64,000 nt of DNA. Source: Acanthochlamys bracteata. Taxonomy: Eukaryota > Streptophyta > Magnoliopsida > Pandanales > Velloziaceae. The notes below the pieces were generated by a model. It was not told the origin of the DNA and ran no database searches. It saw only the letters and a list, made by a program, of their open reading frames with translations. Within the stretch, counting starts at the first letter, position 1, and each line of letters starts with the position of its first letter. The stretch is taken from the NCBI GenBank assembly GCA_019914995.1, contig CM034129.1, forward strand, positions 3,733,725-3,797,724, given 5' to 3'. Shown here piece after piece: positions 1 to 12,346 of the stretch. Both the position numbers and the translations under genes were made by a program.

Positions 1-276
1 GTCTGACTAGCTACTACCTGCTATGTGCCAAGTACGCAAGCCATTAGTGTTATCTTCAACAAATCTTTTGTTATCATCAGTGAGTTTTAGTTCTTCCAAC
101 AAAAAAAAAGAACTCTAACATATAATGTTAGTCTTTCTCAAAAAGATAAAACAAAATATAAGAACATATTGGTGATTATAAGTGAACAATCCTCAAAACA
201 AAATACTCGCATGAGCATTGACGTCATATACAGCACGTAACGCTACGAAGCAACAAGTATAAAGGCTAAGGCATAC

Positions 277-487
277 CTAAAGAAGAGCACTCATTTCCTC
301 CATCAATGGTATACATCGCAGTTAACACAAACAAGAACCGCAATAAAAAGGTTAACAAAAGCAGTGAGTAAAACATCATCCTGTAGGAAACTCTCCACGG
401 CCCAACCTTCACCTTTATGAACTCTCTGAAACCTTTCGCGGGTAATACAGTGACATGCCTGAGGCTCGGGGATATGTGGAGCTGCAT
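277..487 (-). CDS. GAUT12: GAUT12/IRX8-like glycosyltransferase, first coding exon (gene runs off left edge)
   Basis: This exon encodes the N-terminus of a type II Golgi membrane protein. It starts MQLHISPSLRHVTV, followed by a basic segment (REFIKVKVGPWR) and a hydrophobic signal anchor at about residues 27-46 (MMFYSLLLLTFLLRFLFVLTA), ending CSSLG. From memory this matches Arabidopsis GAUT12/IRX8, a GT8 protein needed for glucuronoxylan in secondary walls. The ATG at 487 is chosen because it is the conserved family start and no ATG lies in frame upstream. The exon ends with a good donor, G|GTATGC, at 277/276, leaving one base of the next codon. Positions 1-276 are intron 1 and I see no further exon there, so the catalytic GT8 domain lies outside the window. 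GAUT13 or GAUT14 are less likely because their N-termini differ more. Confidence 0.88.
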
Positions 488-683
488 TATTATCGCCGCA
501 AATGCGACAAAGATAAAGCAACACAGAGAACAAACGAAGAGTAGAAATGCCAGCGTCTCCGAAATATGCCTAGCTAAAGACTCCAAAGAAAGTCCTTAGT
601 TCTTAGCTAGCAATGAATGAAAGAGAGAGAGGGAAGGTAAAAGAAGGAGAGAGGGGAGTTCTGGTGAATTGCTTCTGTCCATC

Positions 684-690
684 ACCTAAC
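684..690. promoter_or_regulatory. AC element (ACCTAAC) upstream of GAUT12
   Basis: The sequence ACCTAAC lies about 200 bases upstream of the GAUT12 start. AC elements of this form are known MYB46/MYB83-type sites in promoters of secondary-wall genes. A 7-mer match is expected by chance fairly often, so function is inferred only from its position. Confidence 0.35.
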
Positions 691-1332
691 TTTGCTTAGT
701 ACTTGCGCTAATTAGATCTTATTGAACCATGAAGAAAGACATTTGGAGATGGTTGTTTGAGATGAGACTGAAGGAGTCCATTCAGAGGTTGTGAAGCTTT
801 TTTAAGTTGGTGAGCTCTATTTTATTAACCAAGCATATATTTTTGTGTTTTTCAGTTACATTATATGTATATTCTTAGGTTTGGTGCTGTTGATTTGGCT
901 TCAAATTGAAGTATGAGTTGATATAAATAGTTTATTGTAATGACTTTCTATAGAGAGAGGGAAAAAGGAAAGAGAGAAAGATTTGAACTTTGAAGCAAAC
1001 TAACTGTTAAATGTGATGCTTCTTGTTCTTCTAAAATGTTAGAAAACTTAGACTACTGCTGGTGATTTTTGGTTGGTTTCTTTGGCTTGAAACAAAGTGG
1101 GGAAATGGAAAGAGACCAGTCAGCACCTTGATACCACGACAAGGACATATTAACCAGGTCTTCTTATATTAATCATAATAAAATAAACAACAACAAAAAC
1201 ACCCGCGAAACAATCTGCGAAAAACAAAATAACGTTTTACCTTGCAACTGTCAAGCAAATAGCTTATGCTGAAAGCTGTTTTGGGAAAATACCTAAAAGT
1301 AAAGTGCTTGTAGAAGCAGTTCTGGGAAGATA

Positions 1333-1339
1333 ACCAACC
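1333..1339. promoter_or_regulatory. AC element (ACCAACC) upstream of GAUT12
   Basis: A second AC-type motif, ACCAACC, lies about 850 bases upstream of the GAUT12 start. Together with the site at 684 it fits a MYB-controlled secondary-wall promoter, but the match is short and unproven. Confidence 0.25.
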
Positions 1340-2814
1340 TATCTAAAATGTCAAAATCTGAAGGTGATATAAATGATCTTCTCTTGCTAGGTTGTGAGAT
1401 CTCTTTCCTACATATCGTGAAAGTTTGAAAGTCAATATAGAGCGAATCCATAGGTGTATCTAGCATCACTCATCATATTAAAACAAGCTTTCGTTTTGAT
1501 AAAATGATTTGCAAGTTGCAAAGAACTGACTTGATAATCGATTGGAAACAAATAAAATGGCAACTTTCAAGTTAACTCCTGACTGCAGCATTTTGGAGCA
1601 GCACTTAGTTGGAAAACCTATTAAATATTTCGTCATAATCAGAAGTTCAAAGTAAAGATGAGCATATATTCTTCCCCATCTGGAAAGAAAGTTTTAAATG
1701 GAAACAATACTAGCAGAGCATTTCTGCAGATGATCAGTTCAAAATAAACAATCATTAAATCTTCTTTCTTTTCACATGATCAGTGCTTTGAGATCAATTT
1801 CTGTACATTATTCACTATTTACACTTTACACCAATCTATTGGACATGTGTTAAAGGGAAGCTTGATATTTACAAATGTCTAACTGATATAGGCTTCCAAA
1901 AGCACCATCAGCACATCAGCTTTACATCGCCAGTGCCTCTTTGCTATACACTGAAATCAACTACATCTTTACCAATTACAGAAATAGTTAATCTTTGAAG
2001 GTTGAAAGAATAGCTTCAGAATGCCTCATCAGAAACTAATAATGTAGATTGAACTCCACTACTCTTGTAATCTGGAGGAAAAAAAATTGGTGATCAATAG
2101 CATAATTGAACATCTTTTCTCCAGAAAAGAAAGTGAAATTCAAGATCTGGTTAAATTGGAAAAGGAAAGGATAAACCAGAACAAAAACTTAAGGTAGCAT
2201 CCAATTGCTAGGAGTAATATGGCTAGTAAACACAACAGCCTTCTAGGTCTCCATAGTAACTACTATGGCTCAAAACTTGAGGGACTTTTGAGTTGGAAAA
2301 ACACAAAACCAATTTTTCTCACTGCAAATGCTAGGTGGTATGAAATGAAAATAAAGCCATATTCCAAAACATCAAACTACAAGCTGCAAATACCAATGTT
2401 GAATTCATGCAAGTCACAACTTCATAGACGCATATGGCAGACCAAAGGAGAAAAACCACTAAATGGCTTTCTAAATTTAAACTCTGAGAAGCCTTCCCAA
2501 CAGGTAGTGTAAAATAACATAGAAAGACCAAGAGGATAACAAAATTTGGACAAGGTAAAACGAAGAACATAAATATTAGCCTTAAGTATAAATGAATGTA
2601 ATGGATCTGAAACAAAATCCTGACTCACAATAACTAATATCATGTAACAAGAAAAACCAAATTGGTGGTTTGTTACCATCTTATATGAAAATAAAAGCAT
2701 GCAGTACCAGTAGATACTTACCATCAATCTAGCATGTAACCATCGCCTTCCAGCTTGGCCTATACAATCTACTTACTCAAGATCAGGCCACAGATATTTA
2801 GGCCCTCCTGTTAT

Positions 2815-5800
2815 TCACAAACTCGAGCTTTGCTGTCCCCTACTATTTACAAAAGCCTCAACACTTTCTTCTGGCGCTTGAGAACCATTCTCATCCATTC
2901 CATTCGAAAGACCATTTAAAGCAGTCTGAGACATATCTATGGAACTAGAATTGCTTCTAGTGGAATGCCCCATTTCATCCGTCAATCCAGACTTCTGGTG
3001 GAGGAATAGCCCGTTCTGGTTGCTGTCAAAAGTATTTGATCTGAAAGATGTATGAATGTTCAATATTAGTGTCAATGTTCAATATTAGTGTCAGAAGAAG
3101 ATTATCACCAATTCTAGCCCACCAAGAAAGAGAACTATCAATCATCCATAAAGCAGGAAATGAAAAGCAGATGGAGACCCAGAATGTCCCATTTAATCAA
3201 TATATACCAGAATATGCACCACTCTCTAGAAGGTTAAGGTTGAAATATTTCTTATTTCAAGATGGATGCAGATTGCTTGCGATATTCAAAGGGTGGGATA
3301 AGTTGGGAAATGAATCATGGAAAAATAAGCTTCCATAAGCCTATTTAGAGAATCTTTCTCTCTAATAGGTTCTCCCACCTTGCTTTTATAAGTGATACTC
3401 TTCTTCCGGGAGGAATGATACCATGATTTGGGGGTACAACTCAAGGATAAACTTGGCAGATCCTCTAACGTCAATATTAAAGATCTCTGAGAAGTGGAAT
3501 GGCACATGCATGCAAGCCGTATTAGCTCTATACAGATAACACCTAAAAATTCTGGCGGATTTCTCTTTGTGCTCAAACAAGATAGTCACATACTAGAAAA
3601 GAAATTTTGTTTGAAATCTACCATAACTGAAGCATCCTAGAAAGAAAAGCGACAATCAGAAGTTCAAGGCAAGGACATAACATCAATTAAGTTGCAATAG
3701 TTTGTAAAAATTGAAGGAGAAAAAGGTGCAGTGAACATAAGTTGAAATCACCTTGACTGCTGAAACCTAGGTATGTGGAGAAAATCAAAAACTGGTATAA
3801 GATCTTTTGATCTGATCTCAACTATTCGAGAAGCAATCCTTTCTATCTCATTTTCTCCTCCAACAGCATCAGTGGCGGGCATCATCATCTTATCATCCAA
3901 CATTATTTGAAAGCAGAACTGCAAACAAATTAGAAGTAGCAACGTTAGGGATGCACCAGCAGCTAGTGCTAATGACGCTTGAGTAGAAGCGAGAATGCCA
4001 CCTGAGATTTTGTCCATACTGGTTGGTGTGGATGCATTTTTAGCTCAACCTCAGAAATATAAAGTTGATGATTTTCCTCGATTTTCAGCTTTGTATTCGA
4101 GTCTGTATAGCTATCGGAAGGATGAATACTAGTTCCTTTTCGAGCTCCTTTCTGGAAAAGCTTCAAATTTTCTCCATGTCCATGCTCGCCATAGACATCA
4201 ATACTATCACTCCTATCTCGTCTACTGTGTTTATAGCAAATATCCCATTTCTGAAGAGCCTCAATAACCAATTTACTTTCATTTTCTCCTACTGTGGGCT
4301 GTGAAATTGAGTTCAGACCAGTGAAATCAATGGCCGAATCATTTCCGCTTGACTGTCGCAACAAATACTGTACAATGAAGCCAGAGGGAGAGAATACAAG
4401 TAAGAAGTACTTTCCTCTTGAGTTGCTGTTATCCTGATAAAGATTTGAGCCTTTGCAGTTGTGAAATGCTGAAGCAATGGCCCCAGAAAGATAGCTAGCC
4501 CTGCCTGTGGCAGCTGCTGCAGCACCACTAACAGCACCTTTCCAACCGTTGCTCCCATTTCTTATTCTGCTTACAACAGACAATGTGATTGGTGACCCAG
4601 ATGCATAAAGATTTTGCTGAAGATGCTTTGGTGAGACTGAGCCATGAGATCCTTGACTTGGACCCTTAGCAACCATATCAGACATGTAAGCATTGGATTT
4701 TATACTAGCATCGTTATTTAGGAAGCTTTCTATGCCTCGAAAAGGAGATATAGCAAATAAATGACTGGTTCCGCGGGACGAACTGATCATTATCCATTGA
4801 CTATCATCGCTAAAACTAATATCCTGTATAACCTGGAACCAAAAGGAACATTAATAACTGTATGAACTATGTGAGACAATACCATACAATGTACTGTAGA
4901 ATGAAAGCATACAGAAACCTACTGCATTTGTCAAGCCACGTTGCAACTTGTAGAGATGCACACAAGTTCCACTTCCAACATTTCCTGAACTGATCCCAGC
5001 AACAGAAGGCATAACTTGGAAAACATTGATATTGTGGCCATGCACAGAAGCTGTAACCAATAAAGTGCCGCTTGGATCAAAGCACAAAGCAGAAATAGGA
5101 CTTGTGTGAGCCCTGAACTGCACTACAAGAGACTTTGAAACAATATCACGGACAATTACCTGATTCGAATTGAAATGAAAGTCAAATTCAGAAACCAAAC
5201 TCATAGAAATACAACAGTCTCCAAGACGAAAACAATTGACATGACAATTGAAGACCTAGAGAGAACGTTGAGAAAGTGTTACCGCAAAGATATTGGTTGT
5301 AAAGTCAAGTTTGTCAGAGATTAGAGGCTAGAAAATTTTGTTCTCCTCATACAAGAGTAAATCATTCAAATGAAAAGGTCAAGGTTATATATAGTGATTA
5401 ATACAAATATGCCAGAAAATAAAAAACATACCACTCCAACACTTTCTGCATCAGACAATTGCCCATTGACATTTGCATTGGCCCTCGAGCTCAAAGTTCC
5501 TTGCCTCAGCGAAATATTGCCATCAGGCAGAAGCTCTGAACAGTACTTGGTCAATTTCTTGTATCCCATATCTCCAAGAGTCAATATACCAGCTGCAAGC
5601 TGCTTACTAGATTCTTTGGCATATTGTGCAACTCCATTGGAAATAGTAATTGGAACACCGCTATGATTATTCAAATGCTCAGGACTGACACGTATTGCAG
5701 ATGGAATATCAAGAGGACTTCCGCTGTAAGCCAGCCAACGGGGACCAACAGCAAGTGGGCCATAACCTATGCTTCCAGAAGCAATAGACCCCAAGGCTAC

Positions 5801-7509
5801 AGGATGGGTGAGAATGGTATAGTCTCTCTCAAGAGTAGCAGCATCAAAGCAATGTATCTGCAAGTTTGAAATACTTCATTCATGATGGACAACTTCCTGC
5901 TATAAAACTCAGGGAAAAGAAGACAGGCAAACCTGAGAAGCTTGAGAAACAGCTATTATTCGAGAGCTGCATCTTATTGCATAGACAGGTGACCTGAACT
6001 TCAAAACGTGAACATAGTCATGGGTCTTTAATGAGTAAAAATAAATGGAGGTGGGAAGTACACTCTCATTCCCAAGCTCCTGGTAACCACCAAATGTTCC
6101 ATTAGTAGAAGGCCCCTCAGCAATACCATCAATAATGTTGAAGCCCCGAGAAGAGCTGTCACTTGCAACAGCTAGTAATGGCCGTTCATCTGAAAACTTA
6201 TCCTCAGCTTTCTTTGACTGTACTGGATTCTTAAGCATTTGCAAAAACGAAACAGGTCCATCATGTCTAGAAGCAAGTATTCTCACATCTTCTGCTTCCT
6301 CAACATCCCAAACCTGAAAGCCAGACCTATACCCCAAAAGAAGCAGTTGGCGAAGAGCGTCTCCCGTGTATTCTAACTTGTCAAAACCAGCCCAATGTAC
6401 CTTTGGAGCAACATAAATAAAACAAGAAAAAAAAAAAAACAAGTTGCATTCAGTTGATTAGTTATGACAGTAGATTGCAACGCCCTTAACAAACTCCTAC
6501 ACCTTCATCATGTTGGAAACAGGGGAAAAAAGTTAAACTTAAAATTTCATTGTTTGCTGTATTATGCAATCCTCACATTTAAGAAGAATTTGACTAGAGG
6601 ATACGACATCAAATTTGTAGAGACTAAAAGGAACTTCGTTTCTTTAGATGAATGACCAGAAGTGGTAAGATAATTCACATATAAAACAGCATAGTCAGAA
6701 ACACAGTTTCTAGGAATTAGGTTTCCTAACACAAGATCTCATTATATAACAATGTTTTTTAAGCTGGATGCTTTCTAGCAAGTAGCAACCACTCCTTTAG
6801 ACAATAGTGTAAACGCTTTACCGATGTAGGACCAACGCACAAGCCAGAAGGGCGCCAAAGGCACAGATTACAGTAACGGAGCAACGACAAAACTACGAGC
6901 ACACAAGCAGAAGATGGTAATTTCTGATATTAGCCTAAAGCAAGACAACAGAAGCTGTTGTGGACGAGAATCATTACCATCACTTAACTACTAAAACCGA
7001 AGAATCATATCTGGAAAACCGATCCAGAACTATACATTTGGAAAGCCTCCAACAAATATAAGCTTGAATTCAGTAACACACACTACAATTCCCTATTCAA
7101 CTCAAATAAGGCATTTCTTGTCAATATATACACTCTTCGCCAACAGATTCGCCGACAAAATTAAAATTCCTATCAATAACTATTCCGATTATCTAGCTTC
7201 ACTAACGCACGCCCTCCGACAGCAGAGGACAGCAACACTTCATCATACCAAAAAAACATTCAGTAAAACTTCGATAAATGCAACAATATTCTAGTTGTAG
7301 TAAATCACCTGATCACGGTCAGAATCATCATAATGATCAGTGATCGAAGTCGCGACCGAAGCACTAGCAGATCGAACGGTAGAAGCAACAGAAGAAGCAC
7401 CTGATGAAACGATTCTCAAGTAACTCGAGAACGTCTTCAGAGAGAAGAATCCGTTATGCTTCGCTCCGTTCTTCTGCCCACCAACACCTCCTCCTCCGCC
7501 GCCGTTCAT
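2815..7509 (-). CDS. ATG18F: ATG18f-type autophagy WD40/BCAS3 protein
   Basis: Seven exons join in one frame: 7509-7309, 6400-5933, 5857-5432, 5159-4923, 4832-4002, 3918-3752 and 3040-2815, giving 851 residues. The N-terminus is Gly-rich (a glycine run after MN) and is followed by the FLS-type basic/Ser region typical of plant ATG18f/g/h. WD40 blades follow, for example WAGFDKLEY near 69 and the segment from VIVRDIV to NVFQVM at about 366-415. The PROPPIN phosphoinositide-binding position reads LQRG at about 437-440. The BCAS3-type C-terminal region is in exon 5, and the tail is Ser/Asn-rich and acidic. ATG18 proteins bind PI3P/PI(3,5)P2 and act with ATG2 in autophagosome formation. The f assignment, rather than h or g, rests on remembered similarity of N-terminus and length. 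All internal exon junctions are GT-AG and the frame is intact. Confidence 0.9.
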
Positions 7510-10301
7510 CCCCGGATCTCAACCGAACCAAACAGAAATCTAAAATTCACAGTATGGAATCGATAGATTGATATAAACTTAAAGCAGCGATATACCAATC
7601 AAGGCTGATTCTTCTTTGATCGATTGTCATGAATTAGAAGAAACATCCGAATAGATCGTGTCCAAATTCAACTGATGAATAATATCTCCAGCTACTGATT
7701 GATTAATTGCAAAAAGAGATCAAAAAATTTTTGTTAATTAAACGGAAAAATTAAAAGAAGTAAAAAATAAATTGATTTGGTTAGACAAGGAGTTCTGGAT
7801 CAACAATAAAAACGAAGAGAAGAAGAACAGGAGCTGACTAGCAGATAAGGGAAATGATGAAATATGTTATTTTATATATTTACAGATTTAATATTTATAT
7901 TTTATTAACAATTCGGTCGCCATATTGATTTCTTTTCTTTTTGTTTGGTCTTCCGCTTTCAAGACTTATTACTTGTTTTATTTTTATTTATTTAACTTGT
8001 TCAAAAAGTTAAATGTTTGATAATTCAATTTTAAAATATTTAGCAAAATTTCTTCATAAACAATAGATATGTATAAGCAAAAAATATAATAAAGTGTATA
8101 ATAAAATTATTATTTGCCTAATTAGCCAAAAATTATTAATTGAAATACTCTTTCTTAGAATAAGACTTCAACTTTTTATAAAAGACATTGAAAGTTTGCT
8201 GCATGTGTAATTCAATTTTTTTCTTTAGATAATAATTAAATCTTGAAGTAATTTAACTTTGAATGGTCATAATTTAAAAATTGGTAATTAGTTACAGTAA
8301 CTTTAAGAACTGTAGCGAAAATATTTTAAATGACAACTTAGGATTATATTAAAAATCTCATTTTCAAAATTTTATAATTTTTTAATATCAGAAAAATTAA
8401 AAATGCTGTTTCTCATAATATAAAAAGGGAAAAAATAGTTTTCTTGCAAGAAAGAAAACAACACATCCACAACATACGAGGTGCTTGGATTGAAAGTTTC
8501 ATTTTTCTTCGAGCGTTGCTTGCGGTAATGGAGATGATTGTTTTGAAGAAATGTTTAGAAGTGTCCTTGGGAGGAAAGGAATCCAGACCAAACCACAAAA
8601 CCAACACGGTTGCTTTGCTTCGGTTTCGGCGTATTTTAAATTTTCGTAATTAAATTTTATAAAAATAAAAAATATGAAATAAATTTTTTTAAAAATAAAA
8701 TTAAAATATAATTCAGTATTTATATTTTAATAAATTTTAAAAATATATTAAAAATAAAAAAATATAATTATATTAAAAAATATATAAATAAAAAATTTAA
8801 AACTGTAATTTTATATATAAAAATAAAATTCTGAATAATATATGAACTATCCGAAATTTAAAATATAACGAAAGAAGCCTTTGACACACACTCTTAGTTT
8901 AGTTAAGCTAATATGGATAATATTTCATTAGTCTTAAATTCTAATTTTTTCATCAATATTGAATTTCAAAAAATTTATATATTTTCTAATATAATTTTAT
9001 TTTTTAATTCATTATAAAATATAATTAAAACAAAAAACTTTGTTTCAATCTCTTTAAGTTTTTTTATTTACGTGAAATTCAGTTATTATCATTTAAAAAC
9101 ATATTTTAATTATTGCTAAATTTTAATTATATATTTTGGTTCCGCTGACTATTACATACAGATGTTTAACTTATTGTAGTTTTATCTTGACGAGACATTT
9201 GGCGATACAATTTGAGGACGTGTTTACTACCAAATTTGTTCTCGATTCCGTTTGATAGCAACTTAAACCAAATACTGTTTCACGTCTATTGAGCATTCAA
9301 CTAATAAATGTCATCAACCACTAATATACGTAAGTAAAATATACACGGTATGCTCGTAGAATGCATCATTACAACATTAGAGATTTGTTTCAGTTTTGCA
9401 AAAAGAGAGATGAGACGCAAGAAAGAGACATAATGCTAAGGTGTTTGTTTCCGCTGCCAAAACTGTCCATCCCGTTTAGTTGTAAAAATCAGATCCATTT
9501 ATTTGAATTGATCTAAAAATTATTAATCGGATCATAAATCGATCCAAATTAATAATAAAATCGTCTATGATCGATCTGTTTTAAGCCGCTGTAATTCACT
9601 TCGAACCGCTTCAATTCGATCGATCCATTCATTCTAGTCAAATCGAGTTAAATTAAATTTAAAAAAATTTTAATTTATAATATATTTGATACAAAAATAA
9701 TTATTAGTAGTTTTATACTGACAAATAATATATAGTTTAAATTTTGTATTTAAATGTGATAATACAAAAAAATAAATTTGTTATATTTTATTTATAAATA
9801 TTTCTTATTAGTAATATTTTAGTTTTTATATTGTTAATTTGTTAAATTATAAGAAAATTAATAAAATTATTTTAAAACAAGTAATTATTTTTGAAATTTG
9901 TTTTTAAATATTTTTTGCTTTTCTATATGTTTTATTAGTTTATTTTTTTTGTATTTTCTAATAAAGAAAAATAATAAGCATTATTGCTGTCGTCAATATT
10001 TTAGTATTCTTGACATGGCAAGTCAATCTGCAATATGTTGATTCAGACAGTATTTCGTTTAACGTTCGATCTGATTTTTATAACTATCAGTCGCGATGAT
10101 TGAACCGGGAGAGAAGTCAATTCATGAAAAGCTTCAAATTCAATTTTTACTAGCACAAACTTGGTAATTGCAAGCAAAATGTTTAATACACTTAATATTT
10201 TGGGCATTTTTAAATTAGAACTACTTCAGTATGTCTGAAAGTATTTATGATTATATATATATAGGATATAGATACATGCCGGTCAAAGGTGGCTGGCGAG
10301 C

Positions 10302-10580
10302 TCTCCAAATCCAGTTTTCACTGTTGTTATGAAGAACTATGAGTTGAGAACATGTTGATAAAATTTCAGATCAATCGGAATACGAATCGACCTTCATCGA
10401 AATTCTTGATCAAAGTAACACATAAACAAAATATATATCTTTTGTCAAATTTAATTTTTTATGTTATTTTGATCAAGAGTTTCGATGGAGGTCGATTCGT
10501 ATTTCGATTGAGCTGAAATTTTATCAATATATTCTCAACTCATAGTTCTTCATATCAAACGGTGGAAACTGGATTCGAGA
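10302..10580. repeat. Long imperfect inverted repeat (foldback/MITE-like)
   Basis: The left arm, about 10302-10423, is complementary to the right arm, about 10461-10580, around an AT-rich loop of roughly 37 bases. Matched blocks include the segment starting AATCCAGTTT, the block around GAACTATGAGTTGAGAA, and the block around ACGAATCGACC. Arm identity by eye is high, with scattered mismatches and small gaps. TA-rich DNA flanks both sides, which hides any target-site duplication. A transcript through it would fold into a hairpin of about 120 bp. Confidence 0.75.
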
Positions 10581-10655
10581 ATTGTTTTAAGATGACTTTT
10601 ATTTCAATTATATATATATATATATGTTTTTAAGATGACATGTATATATATATAT

Positions 10656-10778
<123 letters not shown>

Positions 10779-11722
10779 TTATGTTTTTATAAATTTAAAA
10801 AATTATTATGAAATGTGAAGTATTTTTTTGAAATAAAAAGTACTTAATAAACAGTCAAATGTGTTTCATGGTGACTGCTACTTGTTCCAAACACTATAAA
10901 ACATTTTTTCTTTTCTGATTTCTTGTTGGTTATAAATACCGATCATAAAACTAGATATAGAAAAGAAAAAGCTGGGAAATTTATGTGCAAGTTCTTGAAA
11001 AGTAAAGAAGATTGCTTTTTCTCTTTCTTTTGAAGCTTGGATTGATGCTAGGTTTTAGTCAGACATTCATAATTGTAGGGATGATAACTTTCTGTATGTA
11101 ACTTTTAAGGTTATGGGTGTGAAGGAATTTAATAGACCACATTTGGCTCTAGTGGCAACTGAGTAAATATCTGAAAGGATTTTTAAAAAATATTTTTAAA
11201 AATAAAAGTATATTATTTAATCTTAAAGAATAAATTTAATTTTATTTAAAAATAAAATAAATAAAAATAATTTTTTTTGTAGAATTTTTTATATTTTAAA
11301 TAAAATTAGTATAAAATTATAAAAATTTTATTTTAATAGTGCTTATTGATATACTTCAGCATTTGAGAAAATATTTTATTTTTTAAAATTTTATAGTATT
11401 AAAAAATTTTGAAAACTCAAAATAATGTAGATAAATCTTAAATTTTTATATTTATAGTTTTTATTATTTTAAAAAATAAAAAGTAACAGAGTGATTTCTG
11501 AAAATTTTCAAATATTCTTTTCATAATTATTTTAAAATAATTCCATACGTTCCTTGCAGAGTTCAATTGACGAACAACCTTGCTGGATTCATTTACAGCC
11601 CATTTACGGCCCAATAGTAAAATCACAGGCTGTTCTAATCCAACTCTAATCAGAATAGGATCGCTCGTGTAGTAGTAGCATGTTCATTCTCTCCTTATCT
11701 CCAAAGCGTAGCTTTTTGTTCC

Positions 11723-12346
11723 ATGTCTCTCATGGCTTCTACCCATCTTCGTTTCCTCACTCTCTCCACACCAACACTTTCTTTCTCTCGCCAAAAAATA
11801 ACAACAATCAATACCATCTCCACTCACTGTTCGCCGAACCCAGACATACAAAGTAACAACGACAACAACGATGAAAACATGACAGCAGCATCATCAACAA
11901 GTTTCGACATCGAACGCCGGCGTCCATCAGTAATCACTCGATACCCTGAAAAAGGAACAACGATCCAACGCCCAGAACCACCAAACTTTGAGATAGGTTG
12001 GAAAAGAACCAAAGAGATCAACAACGAGAAGCCCAAAGGATGGATGGTTGCTGACTTCTTGGAGAAGCTGGAATCGTTGATGGGACGAGGACGTTATGGC
12101 TCGACAGAGCTGCTTGCAAAGGCCGGAGCTATCGTAGCGGAGAGAGCGAAAGAAGAAGCGGAGTTGCTCGTCGCAGGCGGAGATGTGGAAGAAAGAGTTG
12201 CGACGGAGTTGTATAGAGTACTGAGGTTGATCGAGATGGATATGGAAATGGTGAAGGCTGCTGTAAAGCAGGAAACACTTGCCCAAAGACTCGAACAGGC
12301 ACGGGCACGGTGCCGACAGGCTATACTTGTTGCCCTTTCCTTCTGA
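11723..12346 (+). CDS. Unknown intronless protein, probably plastid-targeted
   Basis: A 207-residue single-exon frame. The first 40 or so residues are rich in Ser/Thr and basic residues and poor in acidic ones (MSLMASTHLRFLTLSTPTLS), which looks like a chloroplast transit peptide. A polar linker rich in Asn, Asp and Ser follows. The C-terminal half is conserved-looking and helical: WMVADFLEKLESLMGRGRYG near 109, then a charged amphipathic region with many Glu, Ala and Arg (AERAKEEAELL; RLEQARARCRQAI). I do not recognise a named family and assign no function. A second ATG lies three codons downstream. The upstream sequence is AT-rich and the 3' side has no close neighbour on this strand. Coding is likely real from its length, codon periodicity and contrast with the AT-rich flanks. 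Confidence 0.75.
   Translation: MSLMASTHLRFLTLSTPTLSFSRQKITTINTISTHCSPNPDIQSNNDNNDENMTAASSTSFDIERRRPSVITRYPEKGTTIQRPEPPNFEIGWKRTKEINNEKPKGWMVADFLEKLESLMGRGRYGSTELLAKAGAIVAERAKEEAELLVAGGDVEERVATELYRVLRLIEMDMEMVKAAVKQETLAQRLEQARARCRQAILVALSF

Larger units (their letters stand above)
491..2814. other. Spacer: GAUT12 promoter side and ATG18f 3' side
   Basis: No supported gene. The part nearest 490-1400 is the probable 5' leader and promoter of GAUT12. The part nearest 2000-2814 is the probable 3' UTR and downstream region of ATG18f. Short frames in 2219-2727 have no recognisable family and overlap on both strands. Confidence 0.6.

Noticed and set aside
2219-2727. Overlapping frames of about 95 residues on both strands
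   Set aside because: No domain, no splice context and low-complexity aromatic-rich translation on the - strand; they lie in the 3' flank of ATG18f.
8413-8653. Two opposing 64-69-residue frames
   Set aside because: They overlap antisense to each other in AT-rich spacer and have no recognisable motif or family.
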